DNA of 64,000 nucleotides, from the NCBI GenBank assembly GCA_028280635.1, contig JANQLM010000045.1, positions 1 to 64,000 of the forward strand. The letters are read 5' to 3'. Below are positions 1 through 9,763 of this stretch, piece by piece. This DNA comes from Halieaceae bacterium (lineage in GTDB: Bacteria > Pseudomonadota > Gammaproteobacteria > Pseudomonadales > Halieaceae). How positions within the stretch are numbered: position 1 is the first letter of the stretch; each line of letters starts with the position of its first letter. The notes under the pieces were generated by a model that was not told the origin of the DNA, did not search any database, and was given only the letters and a program-made list of their open reading frames with translations. The position numbers were made by a program, and so were the translations under genes.

Positions 1-567
1 CCCCTTGGGCTTGCCGGTGGTGCCGGAGGTAAAAACAATGGTGGCCAGGTCCTGCTCATCCCGCACGGCCGGGTCGGCCAGGTTGGCGCCGGCGGCAACC
101 ATCTCCTCCCAGGCAATGGCGCCGTCTACTGGCGGTGCGCCGGGCAGCAAAACGACGGGAATATCGGCCTTGAAACTGCCACGCACCGACTCCCAGTTGG
201 CGGCATTGCCCAGCAGCAGCATCTCGACACCGGAAAAGTCCGCGGTGTAGGCAATGCTCTCGGCATCCATGGTAGTAAAGAACGGCACCGTCACAGCGCC
301 GGAACCCATGATGGCGTAGTCCGCCAGCATCCAGTGGGCGCAGTTGGGGGCCAGCAGGCCGATACGCGCTCCGCTGCCCGCTTCATTGGCCAGCCAGGCG
401 GACGCGGCCCGCACTTCCGCCGCGCCCTGCTGCCAGCTGATTTCCCGCTCTTGGGAGGACCATTTCTCCACCAGCCAGGGCGCGTCGGGCTGCTCCCTGG
501 CCCAGTGATCAATGTCACCCAGCAGGGTGCGCGGCGGCAAGACGACGTTATTCATGGGGCTATTCAT
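1..567 (-). CDS. AMP-binding acyl-CoA synthetase (N-terminal part)
   Basis: This is the first ~189 residues of an acyl-adenylate-forming enzyme that would activate a carboxylic acid to its CoA thioester; the rest lies beyond the left edge. The end of the visible part contains the phosphate-binding loop TSGTTGKPKG typical of the family. Two in-frame ATG codons lie at 567 and 555 and the sequence does not decide between them. No stop interrupts the frame down to base 1. It belongs to the same broad enzyme class as the ligases at 16.2 and 22.3 kb, but its substrate cannot be told. Confidence 0.88.
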   Translation of the reverse strand, partial: MNSPMNNVVLPPRTLLGDIDHWAREQPDAPWLVEKWSSQEREISWQQGAAEVRAASAWLANEAGSGARIGLLAPNCAHWMLADYAIMGSGAVTVPFFTTMDAESIAYTADFSGVEMLLLGNAANWESVRGSFKADIPVVLLPGAPPVDGAIAWEEMVAAGANLADPAVRDEQDLATIVFTSGTTGKPKG

Positions 568-662
568 GGGCTGTCCCTCGATCGAATTATTCTTAGGTTC
601 GGCGGTTTACTGAAAGTAACGACGAATACTTTAATGCAATCGAATGGGCAAAATACAGCAGC

Positions 663-2339
663 CTACAGGCCGACGACCGAGACGCCCTGTTGGAACACCA
701 CGTCTACCGGGATTCCCGCGGTCGCCAGCCTGTCGAGATCGGCCTGCAGGGCTGGGCCAATGCTGCCGAGTTCTGCCATCAGTGTGTCCACCCCCGGGTA
801 ATCACCGTCGCCCTGCAACATCAGGATACGACCGCTCAGGTCCCGCACCGCCTCTTCGAACTCGGCAACGTTGACCCGGTAGTGGCCGGTATCGGGATCA
901 CGGCTGAAGGCGCCGGACGCCTCAAAGAAATTGAATCGCACCATGTTGGCCTTGCCGTGGGCACTGGAGGCGCCGAAGCGCACCGAGCGGAAAATGCCGG
1001 CCAGGAAGGTCACATAGTTATCCATCAGTTCGCCGTCGGGGATCTCTCCTTTCTCACGCAGCTGTTGCACCATGTACAGCCCGAGGATGTCGGCCTTGCC
1101 TTCCTCCAGGGCGGAGGAATGCTCCTTGAGAGCCTTGCGCACGGTGCCCTGCCCGTCCAGCGTGTTCTTGATGCCCAGGCCGTGGGCTACCTCGTGGAAC
1201 ATGGTATTGGAGAAGAAGGCGTCGAAGGTGACGTGCTTGCGCTGGTCCTCGGCAATCAGCTCACCGGCAATGGGAATCAGGATCTTGTCGAATTTGGCCT
1301 GCATCGCATTCTTGAGCTGCAGACGGCGGGTGCCTTTGGCCAGTTGCACTTCTTCGTCGTTGGGCAGATTGATGGCGATGGTTTTGGCACCGGCGTTGCT
1401 GTGGCCCGCGTAGTAGATCGCATCATAGGCGCCGAGGTCAGCGTTGGAGCCCGGCATCTCGGCTTTGTAGGCCCCCGGAACCGGCAGGCCCTGTTGCAGC
1501 TCTGGCAGGTACTTTGAAAAGCGTGCCAGGCGCTCGCTCCACTCCAGGTCCTTGATCAGCACATAGGACTCGTAGGCAGCCCGATAGCTGTACAGGCCAT
1601 CCTCGTAGTTCTCGATAGCGCCGATCACCAATTCCACCTCGTTGTCCTTCATGTCCATCCAGGCCATGTCCGAGGGCTGGTAGTTATCGGTCTCGATGGC
1701 ATCCGCGCGCAGCCGCAGGTAGGCGGCAAAGGACTCGACCTTCGCCAGCGCGGCTGCCTCGCGCAGCAGCGCTGCCGCCGCCTGCAACTGCGCGGCATAG
1801 GCCTCACTGTACGGCACCAGCACGAGGCCGTCGTCTTGATCACGCCGTACCAGGGAGTAAAGACCGTCCTTGCCCGGCTGCTCCCAGGCCTCGAATTCTG
1901 CCTTGCTCATGTCTTCCGGGTAGAAACGCGCACCGGCGGGCTTCTCCGCCACACCCTCGACAAACGGCTGGTCGCCTGCCAGGCGATCCCAGGGCCCATA
2001 GTTGATATCGGCAAAGCGCCGCTGGGCGGGATCCTCGATGCTGTCGAGTAGCGGCCCGGCCTCGCCATAAGCCTGCAGCCAGAACAGCTCATCCATGATT
2101 TCAGAGGCCTGGATCAACAGCTTGAGCATCTGGCGTTGGTCGTCACTGAGGTGGGAAAAATCAGCGGTGAGGGTGAACGGCTCGTAGATGTCGTAGCGAG
2201 AGTCCGCGGTGCGCCCAGCGACGCCAGAATCCGGAGCCGGGGCCGGTGTTTCCGCACCCTGCCCCGGTGCGGGTTTTTCTCCGCAACCGGTCATCAGGAA
2301 GGCAAGTGTCAGAGTGAATAAAAGTCGAGTCATTCGCAT
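663..2339 (-). CDS. Lipoprotein zinc peptidase related to dipeptidyl peptidase III (M49-like)
   Basis: A 558-residue protein with a lipoprotein signal peptide ending in LMTGC (Cys19), followed by a Pro/Ala-rich linker. The metal site is HEVAH at about residues 382-386, with a likely third ligand in EEGKAD (412-417). This arrangement is that of M49 dipeptidyl peptidase III relatives. Classical M49 enzymes have a six-residue HEXXGH, whereas this one has a five-residue HEXXH, as in the DPP III-like domain fused to some plant Nudix proteins. It would act on the periplasmic face of a membrane, on peptides or another small substrate. It stands alone, separated by 95 nt from the ligase and 115 nt from the next gene. 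The family is fairly sure; the substrate is unknown. Confidence 0.85.
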   Translation of the reverse strand: MRMTRLLFTLTLAFLMTGCGEKPAPGQGAETPAPAPDSGVAGRTADSRYDIYEPFTLTADFSHLSDDQRQMLKLLIQASEIMDELFWLQAYGEAGPLLDSIEDPAQRRFADINYGPWDRLAGDQPFVEGVAEKPAGARFYPEDMSKAEFEAWEQPGKDGLYSLVRRDQDDGLVLVPYSEAYAAQLQAAAALLREAAALAKVESFAAYLRLRADAIETDNYQPSDMAWMDMKDNEVELVIGAIENYEDGLYSYRAAYESYVLIKDLEWSERLARFSKYLPELQQGLPVPGAYKAEMPGSNADLGAYDAIYYAGHSNAGAKTIAINLPNDEEVQLAKGTRRLQLKNAMQAKFDKILIPIAGELIAEDQRKHVTFDAFFSNTMFHEVAHGLGIKNTLDGQGTVRKALKEHSSALEEGKADILGLYMVQQLREKGEIPDGELMDNYVTFLAGIFRSVRFGASSAHGKANMVRFNFFEASGAFSRDPDTGHYRVNVAEFEEAVRDLSGRILMLQGDGDYPGVDTLMAELGSIGPALQADLDRLATAGIPVDVVFQQGVSVVGL

Positions 2340-2454
2340 GGCATACCCCGCAAACAGCTATTATTTTTTGTGACTGCGGATAGTAACCCAAATTGATGGG
2401 GCAAACGGTGGGCAGTCCGCGCTGGAAAACCTCTCGCGAGCGATGGTTTGCCCG

Positions 2455-2841
2455 CTAGCGGACAAACCACGCGCGCTGAATCAACCCGCCCCTGACTTCA
2501 TAAATCGCCACGATCCTAAGCTCCTGGTCACGGCCTGTAATCAGCTCGTGATCGAGGACGTAGTCGCCCTGCACCATGCGTCCGATCAGGGTAGACGTGT
2601 TTTGCGGGTGGTCTTTAAACAGCTTGTCATAGGTGGCGCGAATAGCGGCTCGACCTGTCATCGCAGGCTCGATATCGCCAATATTCCTGAAGATTTGCGC
2701 ATCTTCGGCAAATACGGCGGCAAAGCCATCGACGTCCTGGGCGTTGTAAGTATCCAGTTGTCGTTGCACCACGGCGACGGGGTCCTGGGCCAGCGCGGCC
2801 TGGGCAAACAGCGAAAAAGCCAGAAGAGCAAAGCGGAGCAT
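2455..2841 (-). CDS. Secreted SnoaL/NTF2-fold protein
   Basis: A 128-residue protein with a clean Sec signal peptide (LLAFSLFAQAALAQ, cleavage after about residue 19). The mature part reads like an NTF2/SnoaL-like cone-shaped alpha+beta domain, including the N-terminal helix with LDTYNAQDVDGFAAVFAEDA and a closing WFVR strand. Such domains serve as small-molecule isomerases, hydrolases or ligand binders. Here the function is not predictable. Unlike the SnoaL proteins in the catabolic cluster, it is exported. It is transcribed away from the OPT transporter gene on the other strand. Confidence 0.8.
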   Translation of the reverse strand: MLRFALLAFSLFAQAALAQDPVAVVQRQLDTYNAQDVDGFAAVFAEDAQIFRNIGDIEPAMTGRAAIRATYDKLFKDHPQNTSTLIGRMVQGDYVLDHELITGRDQELRIVAIYEVRGGLIQRAWFVR

Positions 2842-2954
2842 AACGGGTAGCCTGTCCAGGTAGTGGAGTCGGGTAGATGCGTGCTTCTATATAGCACGAA
2901 CTGCAATTCTGCTTTAATCTGCCTGCAAAAATATAACAACGAGGGGATCGCAGC

Positions 2955-4676
<1,722 letters not shown>

Positions 4677-4688
4677 GAGGGTTGGACG

Positions 4689-5225
4689 ATGAAATCAATC
4701 GGTATGGTATTGCTCTTCCTCGGTTTCGTTGCCGGCGCCTACGCCACCGCGCTGGATGTCGAGAGCGTTAACTGGATCCTGTTTGGTATCGCCGTGGCGG
4801 CTGCGGTGGCCGGCATGCGGCTGGTGAAAAGTGCCAATGCCGCTCACGCGCACTCGGAAACCGTGCTGGAAAACAATCGGAACGCGCTGCATCAGTCGCT
4901 CGACAATGTGGTACGTGATCTTGAAAGCATGGCCGAAGCGCCGCGTCCGGAAGGCGAGGCCCTGCGCGCGGAAATCGACAACAAGCTGCGCGAGAACCTG
5001 CGCCGCTTCGCAGAGGCGCGCGAAAGCATGGTGCACCTGTTCGGCCTGCAGGCCTATGCCGACATCATGAGCAGCTTCGCGGCCGGGGAACGCTACATCA
5101 ACCGGGTGTGGTCAGCCTCTGTGGACGGCTACGACGCCGAAGCCGAAACCTACCTGGGAAAAGCCGCCCGCCAGTTTGCCGACGCGCAGCGCCAGCTGGC
5201 TGACGCCGCGCAGGCGGCAAGCTAA
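4689..5225 (+). CDS. Two-helix membrane protein with coiled-coil tail
   Basis: A 178-residue protein that I do not recognise. Residues about 1-24 and 29-47 are hydrophobic helices separated by a short loop. The remaining ~125 residues are charged, Ala/Glu/Arg-rich and probably coiled-coil, with no cysteines or catalytic motif. A strong AGGAGGG ribosome-binding site precedes the ATG. The gene sits 12 nt behind the OPT transporter and ends 9 nt before the convergent DUF305 gene. A helper or stability factor for the transporter is a possibility from position only. Confidence 0.72.
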   Translation: MKSIGMVLLFLGFVAGAYATALDVESVNWILFGIAVAAAVAGMRLVKSANAAHAHSETVLENNRNALHQSLDNVVRDLESMAEAPRPEGEALRAEIDNKLRENLRRFAEARESMVHLFGLQAYADIMSSFAAGERYINRVWSASVDGYDAEAETYLGKAARQFADAQRQLADAAQAAS

Positions 5226-5234
5226 GCCAAGCGC

Positions 5235-7661
5235 CTAGCGCAGCCTGGCGGCAATTCCCTCAAGGGTTTCGGACAGAGAGGCGACGCGAGCAGCGGACTG
5301 CCCAGACAAGCGGCTAGCGGCATCCAGGTCGGAGGCCAGCCGGCGCATCGACCTCGCCAGCCTGCGGTCGCGACGCCCCTCAGCCAGCGCCGCCTCGGAT
5401 GCATCCAGCGCACTGTTGAGCTTCGCAGCCACCTCGGCTTCCAGTGCTTCCTCCCGCGCCAGCTGATCCATATAGGCACGCGCCACTACCGGCTCAGCCG
5501 GCCAGGTGACCGGAAACTGCTGCTGCGGATTGAACACCTCGCCCTGGTCCGCGAGGGCAGCGGCCGCAATCTCGTTCTCGGTCAGGAACTCGCTGGGTTC
5601 CAGCGCAAAGACGTCGAGGCCACGGGCAATCTCGGTGCCGTAGATGCGGCCGTTGTACCAGTAAGTGGACCAGTAACCGCCGAGTATCAGCGCCTCTTCA
5701 TGGATCGGGCCACGGTCGAAATAGGCGATCTCGAAGGGATTGTCGGAATCGGTGAAGTCAATGAGGGACAGCCCGCCCTGGTACCAGGCCTGGGCAAAGA
5801 TATCGCGACCGGGCACCGGCACCACTGAACCGTTGTGGGCGACACAGTTCTCCTGCTCAAGCTGCGGCGCCGGCAGCTTGAAGTAGCTGCGAAACGCCAG
5901 CTTGCCGTCGACGATGTCATAGATGGCATCCGCGCCCCAGTCCAGCGGGTCGTAGGTGCGGCAGCGTGGGCGGCTGCCACCACCCCACTCGTCCGTGAAC
6001 AATACCTTGTCGCCGGCGTTATTGAAGGTGGCCGAGTGCCAGTAGGCAAACCCCTTGTCGCTGACTTCGTCGATCCGCTCCGGGTTCATGGGGTCGGAGA
6101 TATCCAGGATGATGCCGTTGCCCGAGCAGGCGCCGGCCGCAATTTCCAGGGACGGGAACACCGTAATGTCGTGGCACTGGTCGGTGATTTCTGTCTCCTG
6201 GGTATCTTCGCCGTGGTCACCGCCGCGCCACAGACCGGCAATCTCGCCGGTTTCCGGATCTTCAAATACGGTAGGGCTGCGGACGATCCTGGCTTTGGAG
6301 GGGTCCTCTATCGGGATCTCAATCACGTCAATGCGGAACAGCGCCGTGCGGCTGTCACCCGGGGATTCATCGAAGCAGCCCTCCAGCTCCTCCTCATCGC
6401 GCACCGAGGAGGTACCCGAGTTGTACACCACGATGCGGCGCTCATTGGCATCCACCACCGAGTGGGTATGAGAACCGCGGCAGGTCTGCACCTGCCCTAC
6501 CTGCAGCGGCCGGGACAGGTCGCTGATGTCAAATATCCGCAGGCCGCGAAAACGCTCCGGGCTGACATCCTCGGTGATGCCCTCGCGGCCGCAGTCGACG
6601 CGGCCCCGGGTCTGTTCCACCGACATGATCAGCAGTTCGCCCACGATGGACACATCCCCCTGACCGCCCGGGCATACAACGGAGCTGAACAGCTCGGGTA
6701 CGCCATCCGCTTTCAGCTTATAGACGTTGAAGCCGTGGTAGCTGCCGGCGACCAGCACATCGCCGGCAAAGGCCATGTCCGTGTTGGAGAAGCTCAGCAG
6801 CGGCGAGCGCTCGCCCCATTCGGTATCCTCGTTACTCTGCTCATCCTTCTCCCGCTCGGAAGCCTCGGCCTCTTCCTCTTCATCCTTGGGCACGATGGGC
6901 GGAATCCCCGCCGGATTGTCCGGGTCGAAGAAACCGGCCGGCTTGGGCAGCGACGCCACCAGCCGCAGGTGGCTGATCGCCTCGCCGGCATCGGTGAAGC
7001 CGGCTGACAGGCCGGCACGTGGGTCTGTGGACAGGCCCACCAGCAGCTCGTTCATCTGCTCGATTTCCGAGGTCTGGTCCTCGACGATGTCAGTCGTGAA
7101 ATCCAGCAACACCGGGTCGTAGGCAGAGCCCGGCTGTTCCAGCAGGTCCTCCACCATGGTCAGGGCGCCCTCGTGATGGGCAATCATCAGGGTGAGGAAC
7201 AGGCGGTCGAAAGCCGTATCCTTCGATGCTGCCAGCTCCGCCATCTGCTCCGGCGTTGCCATACCCGCCATTTCATGGGTCATATGCATGGCATGGTGAT
7301 CGGTGGGATTGGGCACCCCCTCACCGCGTTCGCGTAGCCAATCCTGCATGAACTTGATTTCGTCGGCCTGGGAGGCGTCTATGCGCTGGGCGATTTCCAC
7401 CAGCGCCGGCATATTGGTGCGCTCCGGTACCAGCGCTGCCATCTGCACGGCCTGATTGTGGTGCGGAATCATGTCCTGCATAAAGCGCACGTCATCCGGC
7501 GAATAGCTGTTCGCGGCAATTTGCGAGGCTTCTTCAACCGTCAGCTCACGGACGGACTCACCCGGGGCGCCCGGCTGGATGATCGGTACCTGCGCACCGG
7601 CGACGGACGTCGCCGTCAGGCTGGCGAGCAAAAGACAGGCGGAATAGAAATGACGAAACAA
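5235..7661 (-). CDS. DUF305-LVIVD repeat periplasmic fusion protein
   Basis: About 808 residues from a TTG start at 7661, preceded by AGGGAGGG with 7 nt spacing; longer frames from ATG 7682 or GTG 7703 would spoil the N-terminal signal peptide (FRHFYSACLLLASLTATSVAGAQ). The first ~200 mature residues form a DUF305 four-helix unit with its double signature FMQDMIPHHNQAV and LTLMIAHHEGAL. A Glu/Asp-rich linker follows, then an LVIVD-type beta-propeller (segments such as LRIFDISDLSRP, IILDISDPMNP and LSLIDFTDSDNP), and a helical tail. DUF305 domains are often linked to copper or periplasmic metal handling, and LVIVD propellers are of unknown function. The PQQ protein is the next gene upstream on the same strand. 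Exact role unknown. Confidence 0.85.
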   Translation of the reverse strand: MFRHFYSACLLLASLTATSVAGAQVPIIQPGAPGESVRELTVEEASQIAANSYSPDDVRFMQDMIPHHNQAVQMAALVPERTNMPALVEIAQRIDASQADEIKFMQDWLRERGEGVPNPTDHHAMHMTHEMAGMATPEQMAELAASKDTAFDRLFLTLMIAHHEGALTMVEDLLEQPGSAYDPVLLDFTTDIVEDQTSEIEQMNELLVGLSTDPRAGLSAGFTDAGEAISHLRLVASLPKPAGFFDPDNPAGIPPIVPKDEEEEAEASEREKDEQSNEDTEWGERSPLLSFSNTDMAFAGDVLVAGSYHGFNVYKLKADGVPELFSSVVCPGGQGDVSIVGELLIMSVEQTRGRVDCGREGITEDVSPERFRGLRIFDISDLSRPLQVGQVQTCRGSHTHSVVDANERRIVVYNSGTSSVRDEEELEGCFDESPGDSRTALFRIDVIEIPIEDPSKARIVRSPTVFEDPETGEIAGLWRGGDHGEDTQETEITDQCHDITVFPSLEIAAGACSGNGIILDISDPMNPERIDEVSDKGFAYWHSATFNNAGDKVLFTDEWGGGSRPRCRTYDPLDWGADAIYDIVDGKLAFRSYFKLPAPQLEQENCVAHNGSVVPVPGRDIFAQAWYQGGLSLIDFTDSDNPFEIAYFDRGPIHEEALILGGYWSTYWYNGRIYGTEIARGLDVFALEPSEFLTENEIAAAALADQGEVFNPQQQFPVTWPAEPVVARAYMDQLAREEALEAEVAAKLNSALDASEAALAEGRRDRRLARSMRRLASDLDAASRLSGQSAARVASLSETLEGIAARLR

Positions 7662-7766
7662 GACTGGACCCTCCCTGGACATACAGGTGCGAAACGATAG
7701 CACGCTTTATTCCGCATAACCCAGCCCCGCTTTACCCGACACGGGCCAAACCGTAGCGGATTCGAT

Positions 7767-9650
7767 TCAGTCCTCAGTCGCTGCCAGCCGGAACGCCAGC
7801 AGAACGTTGCCAGGCATGTGGAAGTAGATGCCGTAGCCGCTGTTGACGAACAGCATCCCATCTTTGAACACAGGGCCGGCGCCGCCGCCGAAGGAGCCAC
7901 CGTGGGCGCTGGCTCCACTCAGCGAGGTGAATGGTACCGCACTGTCGAACGCCCAAATCACTTCACCGCTGTCGCGCGAATAGACGCGCAGTTGACCGTC
8001 CATGGCGCCCGCCACAACGGCACCGGGAATGGCCGTGGCCGCGGCGGAAAGACCGGGCTGACAGAATTCACGACCCCGGCAGATGTCCTCGGTCGGCGCA
8101 AACCACAGGGTCTTGCCCGTGGAGAGTTCCAGCGCATACATACCCGGGCGCCGCTCGCCGGTGCCCTCGCGGGTGCCGCCGCCACCCTTGAAGTCTGACA
8201 TGGGTACGTACACCACCTGGTCGTCGACCGCCATGCCAAAATGTACGCCGCCCTGGATGCCACCCCGGCCCAGCTTGCGCTCCCAGAGAATGGCGCCCCT
8301 GTTGTCGGGATCGAGGCCGTAGACATCCCCGGACTTTTGCCCGGCCACCAGGATGTCCTTGCCGGCGGCTGTCCTCGCGATAATCACCGCCGCACCAAAA
8401 TCCAGGTCTGGACCATTCTCTGGCGGGCAGTTGGTTTTTTCAGGATCACTCTCGCAACCCATGTTCCAGGCGTCACCCTCCGTCATCTGGGCACTCCAGA
8501 CCATGCGACCGTCGCGCATGCTGAGGGCAATCACGGCGTCGCTGGTACTGTTGGCGGGTGAGGAGTAATTGGTACCTGTGCCCATGTAGAGCAGGCCACG
8601 CGCTTCGTCGACGGCGGGCGTATTCCACACCGGGGCACCAGAGGGCGCATACTGCGGCGTTCCCACAGCATTGCGACCCACCTCGCGTGGTTCCTCGGGA
8701 ATCGAGTAGCCCTTCCACAGGCGTTTGCCGGTGCGAGCCTCGTACGCAGCGACCCCACCGCGGAAAGTACAGCAGGCATAGTGCGGGTCCGCCGCCTCAG
8801 TGACCTCAAGCGCCGACATGGGCACATACAGCACGCCGTTGTGTAACGTGGGTGCTGCGGTGAGCGTCAGGCTGGGGTGATCGTCAGGGCGATCGCGCCA
8901 AACCAGCTCACCGGTCAGGGCGTTTAGGGCGTAGGCGTTGCCTACCAGGTCACCGAAATACAGCAGCGGTGCTTTGCTACCCGTCTCTGACCAGTCTTCC
9001 ACCACAATACCGGTGCGCACTTCTGCCACGGTCTGAAAGGTCCAGTGTATGCAGCCACTGCGCTGGTCCAGCGCGTAGACGGTGCCATCCTGGCTGCCAA
9101 CAAACAGGGCGCCCCCGGCCGTGGCCGGCTGGGAACGCGCGCGGATAGCGCCGGGAAAGGCCAGCACCCAGGCCAGCTCCAGCCGCGAGACGTTGCCAGC
9201 ATCAACGCCGCCCGTCGCCAGGTCGGTGAAGCGTCGATTGGCATAGTCGCCGCCCCAGGCCCGCTGGTCCGGCGCAGCATCAAAATCAAACCATGGGTCG
9301 CCACTGTCACAGCGCGGTGCTGCCGCCGGCACCGCCTCCCCGAGGCGAGTTCCCGTGATGTACTCTGCGACCTGCCGCCGCTGCAGCGAAGACATCGCAG
9401 CGGCCTGCTGCTGCATAATGCCGCTTTCCATCGCACGCAGGATGGAACCGGCCGACATGATCTGCAGCAGGCTGAACGGCGGCGCTTTCGCTACAGTGCC
9501 ACCGTGGCAGTGGCGGCAATGCTGTTCGTAGAGTGCCCGTCCCTGGTCCGCGGCCGCGGCAGGGCAAACCCAGGCAATCACCAGCGCACACAGTGCCGCC
9601 CTTGCTGGAGCAAGGCTCAGGCCACCGTTTGAAAGAAAGAAATCCCGCAT
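7767..9650 (-). CDS. PQQ-type beta-propeller dehydrogenase with N-terminal cytochrome c domain
   Basis: A periplasmic quinohemoprotein-like protein of about 627 residues. The start at 9650 is preferred over the 63-nt longer frame because the extension would run through a terminator hairpin. After a signal sequence ending ...WVCPAAAA, a heme c motif CRHCH is seen at about residues 45-49. The rest is an eight-bladed PQQ-type propeller with repeated tryptophan-docking segments (YALDQRSGCIHWTF, YALNALTGELVW, YEARTGKRLWKG, YSRDSGEVIWAF). The cytochrome domain in front of the propeller resembles polyvinyl-alcohol dehydrogenase rather than type II alcohol dehydrogenases, where it is C-terminal. It should pass electrons from an alcohol to the respiratory chain. 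The DUF305-LVIVD gene lies 105 nt downstream. Confidence 0.85.
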   Translation of the reverse strand: MRDFFLSNGGLSLAPARAALCALVIAWVCPAAAADQGRALYEQHCRHCHGGTVAKAPPFSLLQIMSAGSILRAMESGIMQQQAAAMSSLQRRQVAEYITGTRLGEAVPAAAPRCDSGDPWFDFDAAPDQRAWGGDYANRRFTDLATGGVDAGNVSRLELAWVLAFPGAIRARSQPATAGGALFVGSQDGTVYALDQRSGCIHWTFQTVAEVRTGIVVEDWSETGSKAPLLYFGDLVGNAYALNALTGELVWRDRPDDHPSLTLTAAPTLHNGVLYVPMSALEVTEAADPHYACCTFRGGVAAYEARTGKRLWKGYSIPEEPREVGRNAVGTPQYAPSGAPVWNTPAVDEARGLLYMGTGTNYSSPANSTSDAVIALSMRDGRMVWSAQMTEGDAWNMGCESDPEKTNCPPENGPDLDFGAAVIIARTAAGKDILVAGQKSGDVYGLDPDNRGAILWERKLGRGGIQGGVHFGMAVDDQVVYVPMSDFKGGGGTREGTGERRPGMYALELSTGKTLWFAPTEDICRGREFCQPGLSAAATAIPGAVVAGAMDGQLRVYSRDSGEVIWAFDSAVPFTSLSGASAHGGSFGGGAGPVFKDGMLFVNSGYGIYFHMPGNVLLAFRLAATED

Positions 9651-9671
9651 TGTCAGCTCGCCCACCGAATA

Positions 9672-9696
9672 GAAAAAAGGCCGGCGACAGCCGGCC
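9672..9696 (-). terminator. Rho-independent terminator of the TonB receptor gene
   Basis: On the minus strand a perfect GGCCGGC/GCCGGCC stem with a TGTC loop (9679-9696) is followed by six T. It lies 68 nt beyond the stop of the TonB receptor at 9764 and just before the start of the PQQ gene. Confidence 0.85.
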
Positions 9697-9763
9697 CAAG
9701 GGGAGTAGAACACACGTCCACTATGCGCTGCCCCTCACAGGGTAATGAGCAGCGATAGAGCCA

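Noticed and set aside
690-1517. Long open frames opposite strong genes, for example 690-1517, 5835-7007, 12316-13902, 22539-23402, 26013-27203, 27493-28815 and 32644-33900
   Set aside because: They run antisense to genes with clear motifs, have low-complexity His/Gly/Arg/Val-rich translations and no ribosome-binding sites; they are GC-driven shadows.
7662-7703. Longer N-terminus of the DUF305-LVIVD protein from GTG 7703
   Set aside because: The AGGGAGGG site and the signal peptide fit a TTG start at 7661 better.
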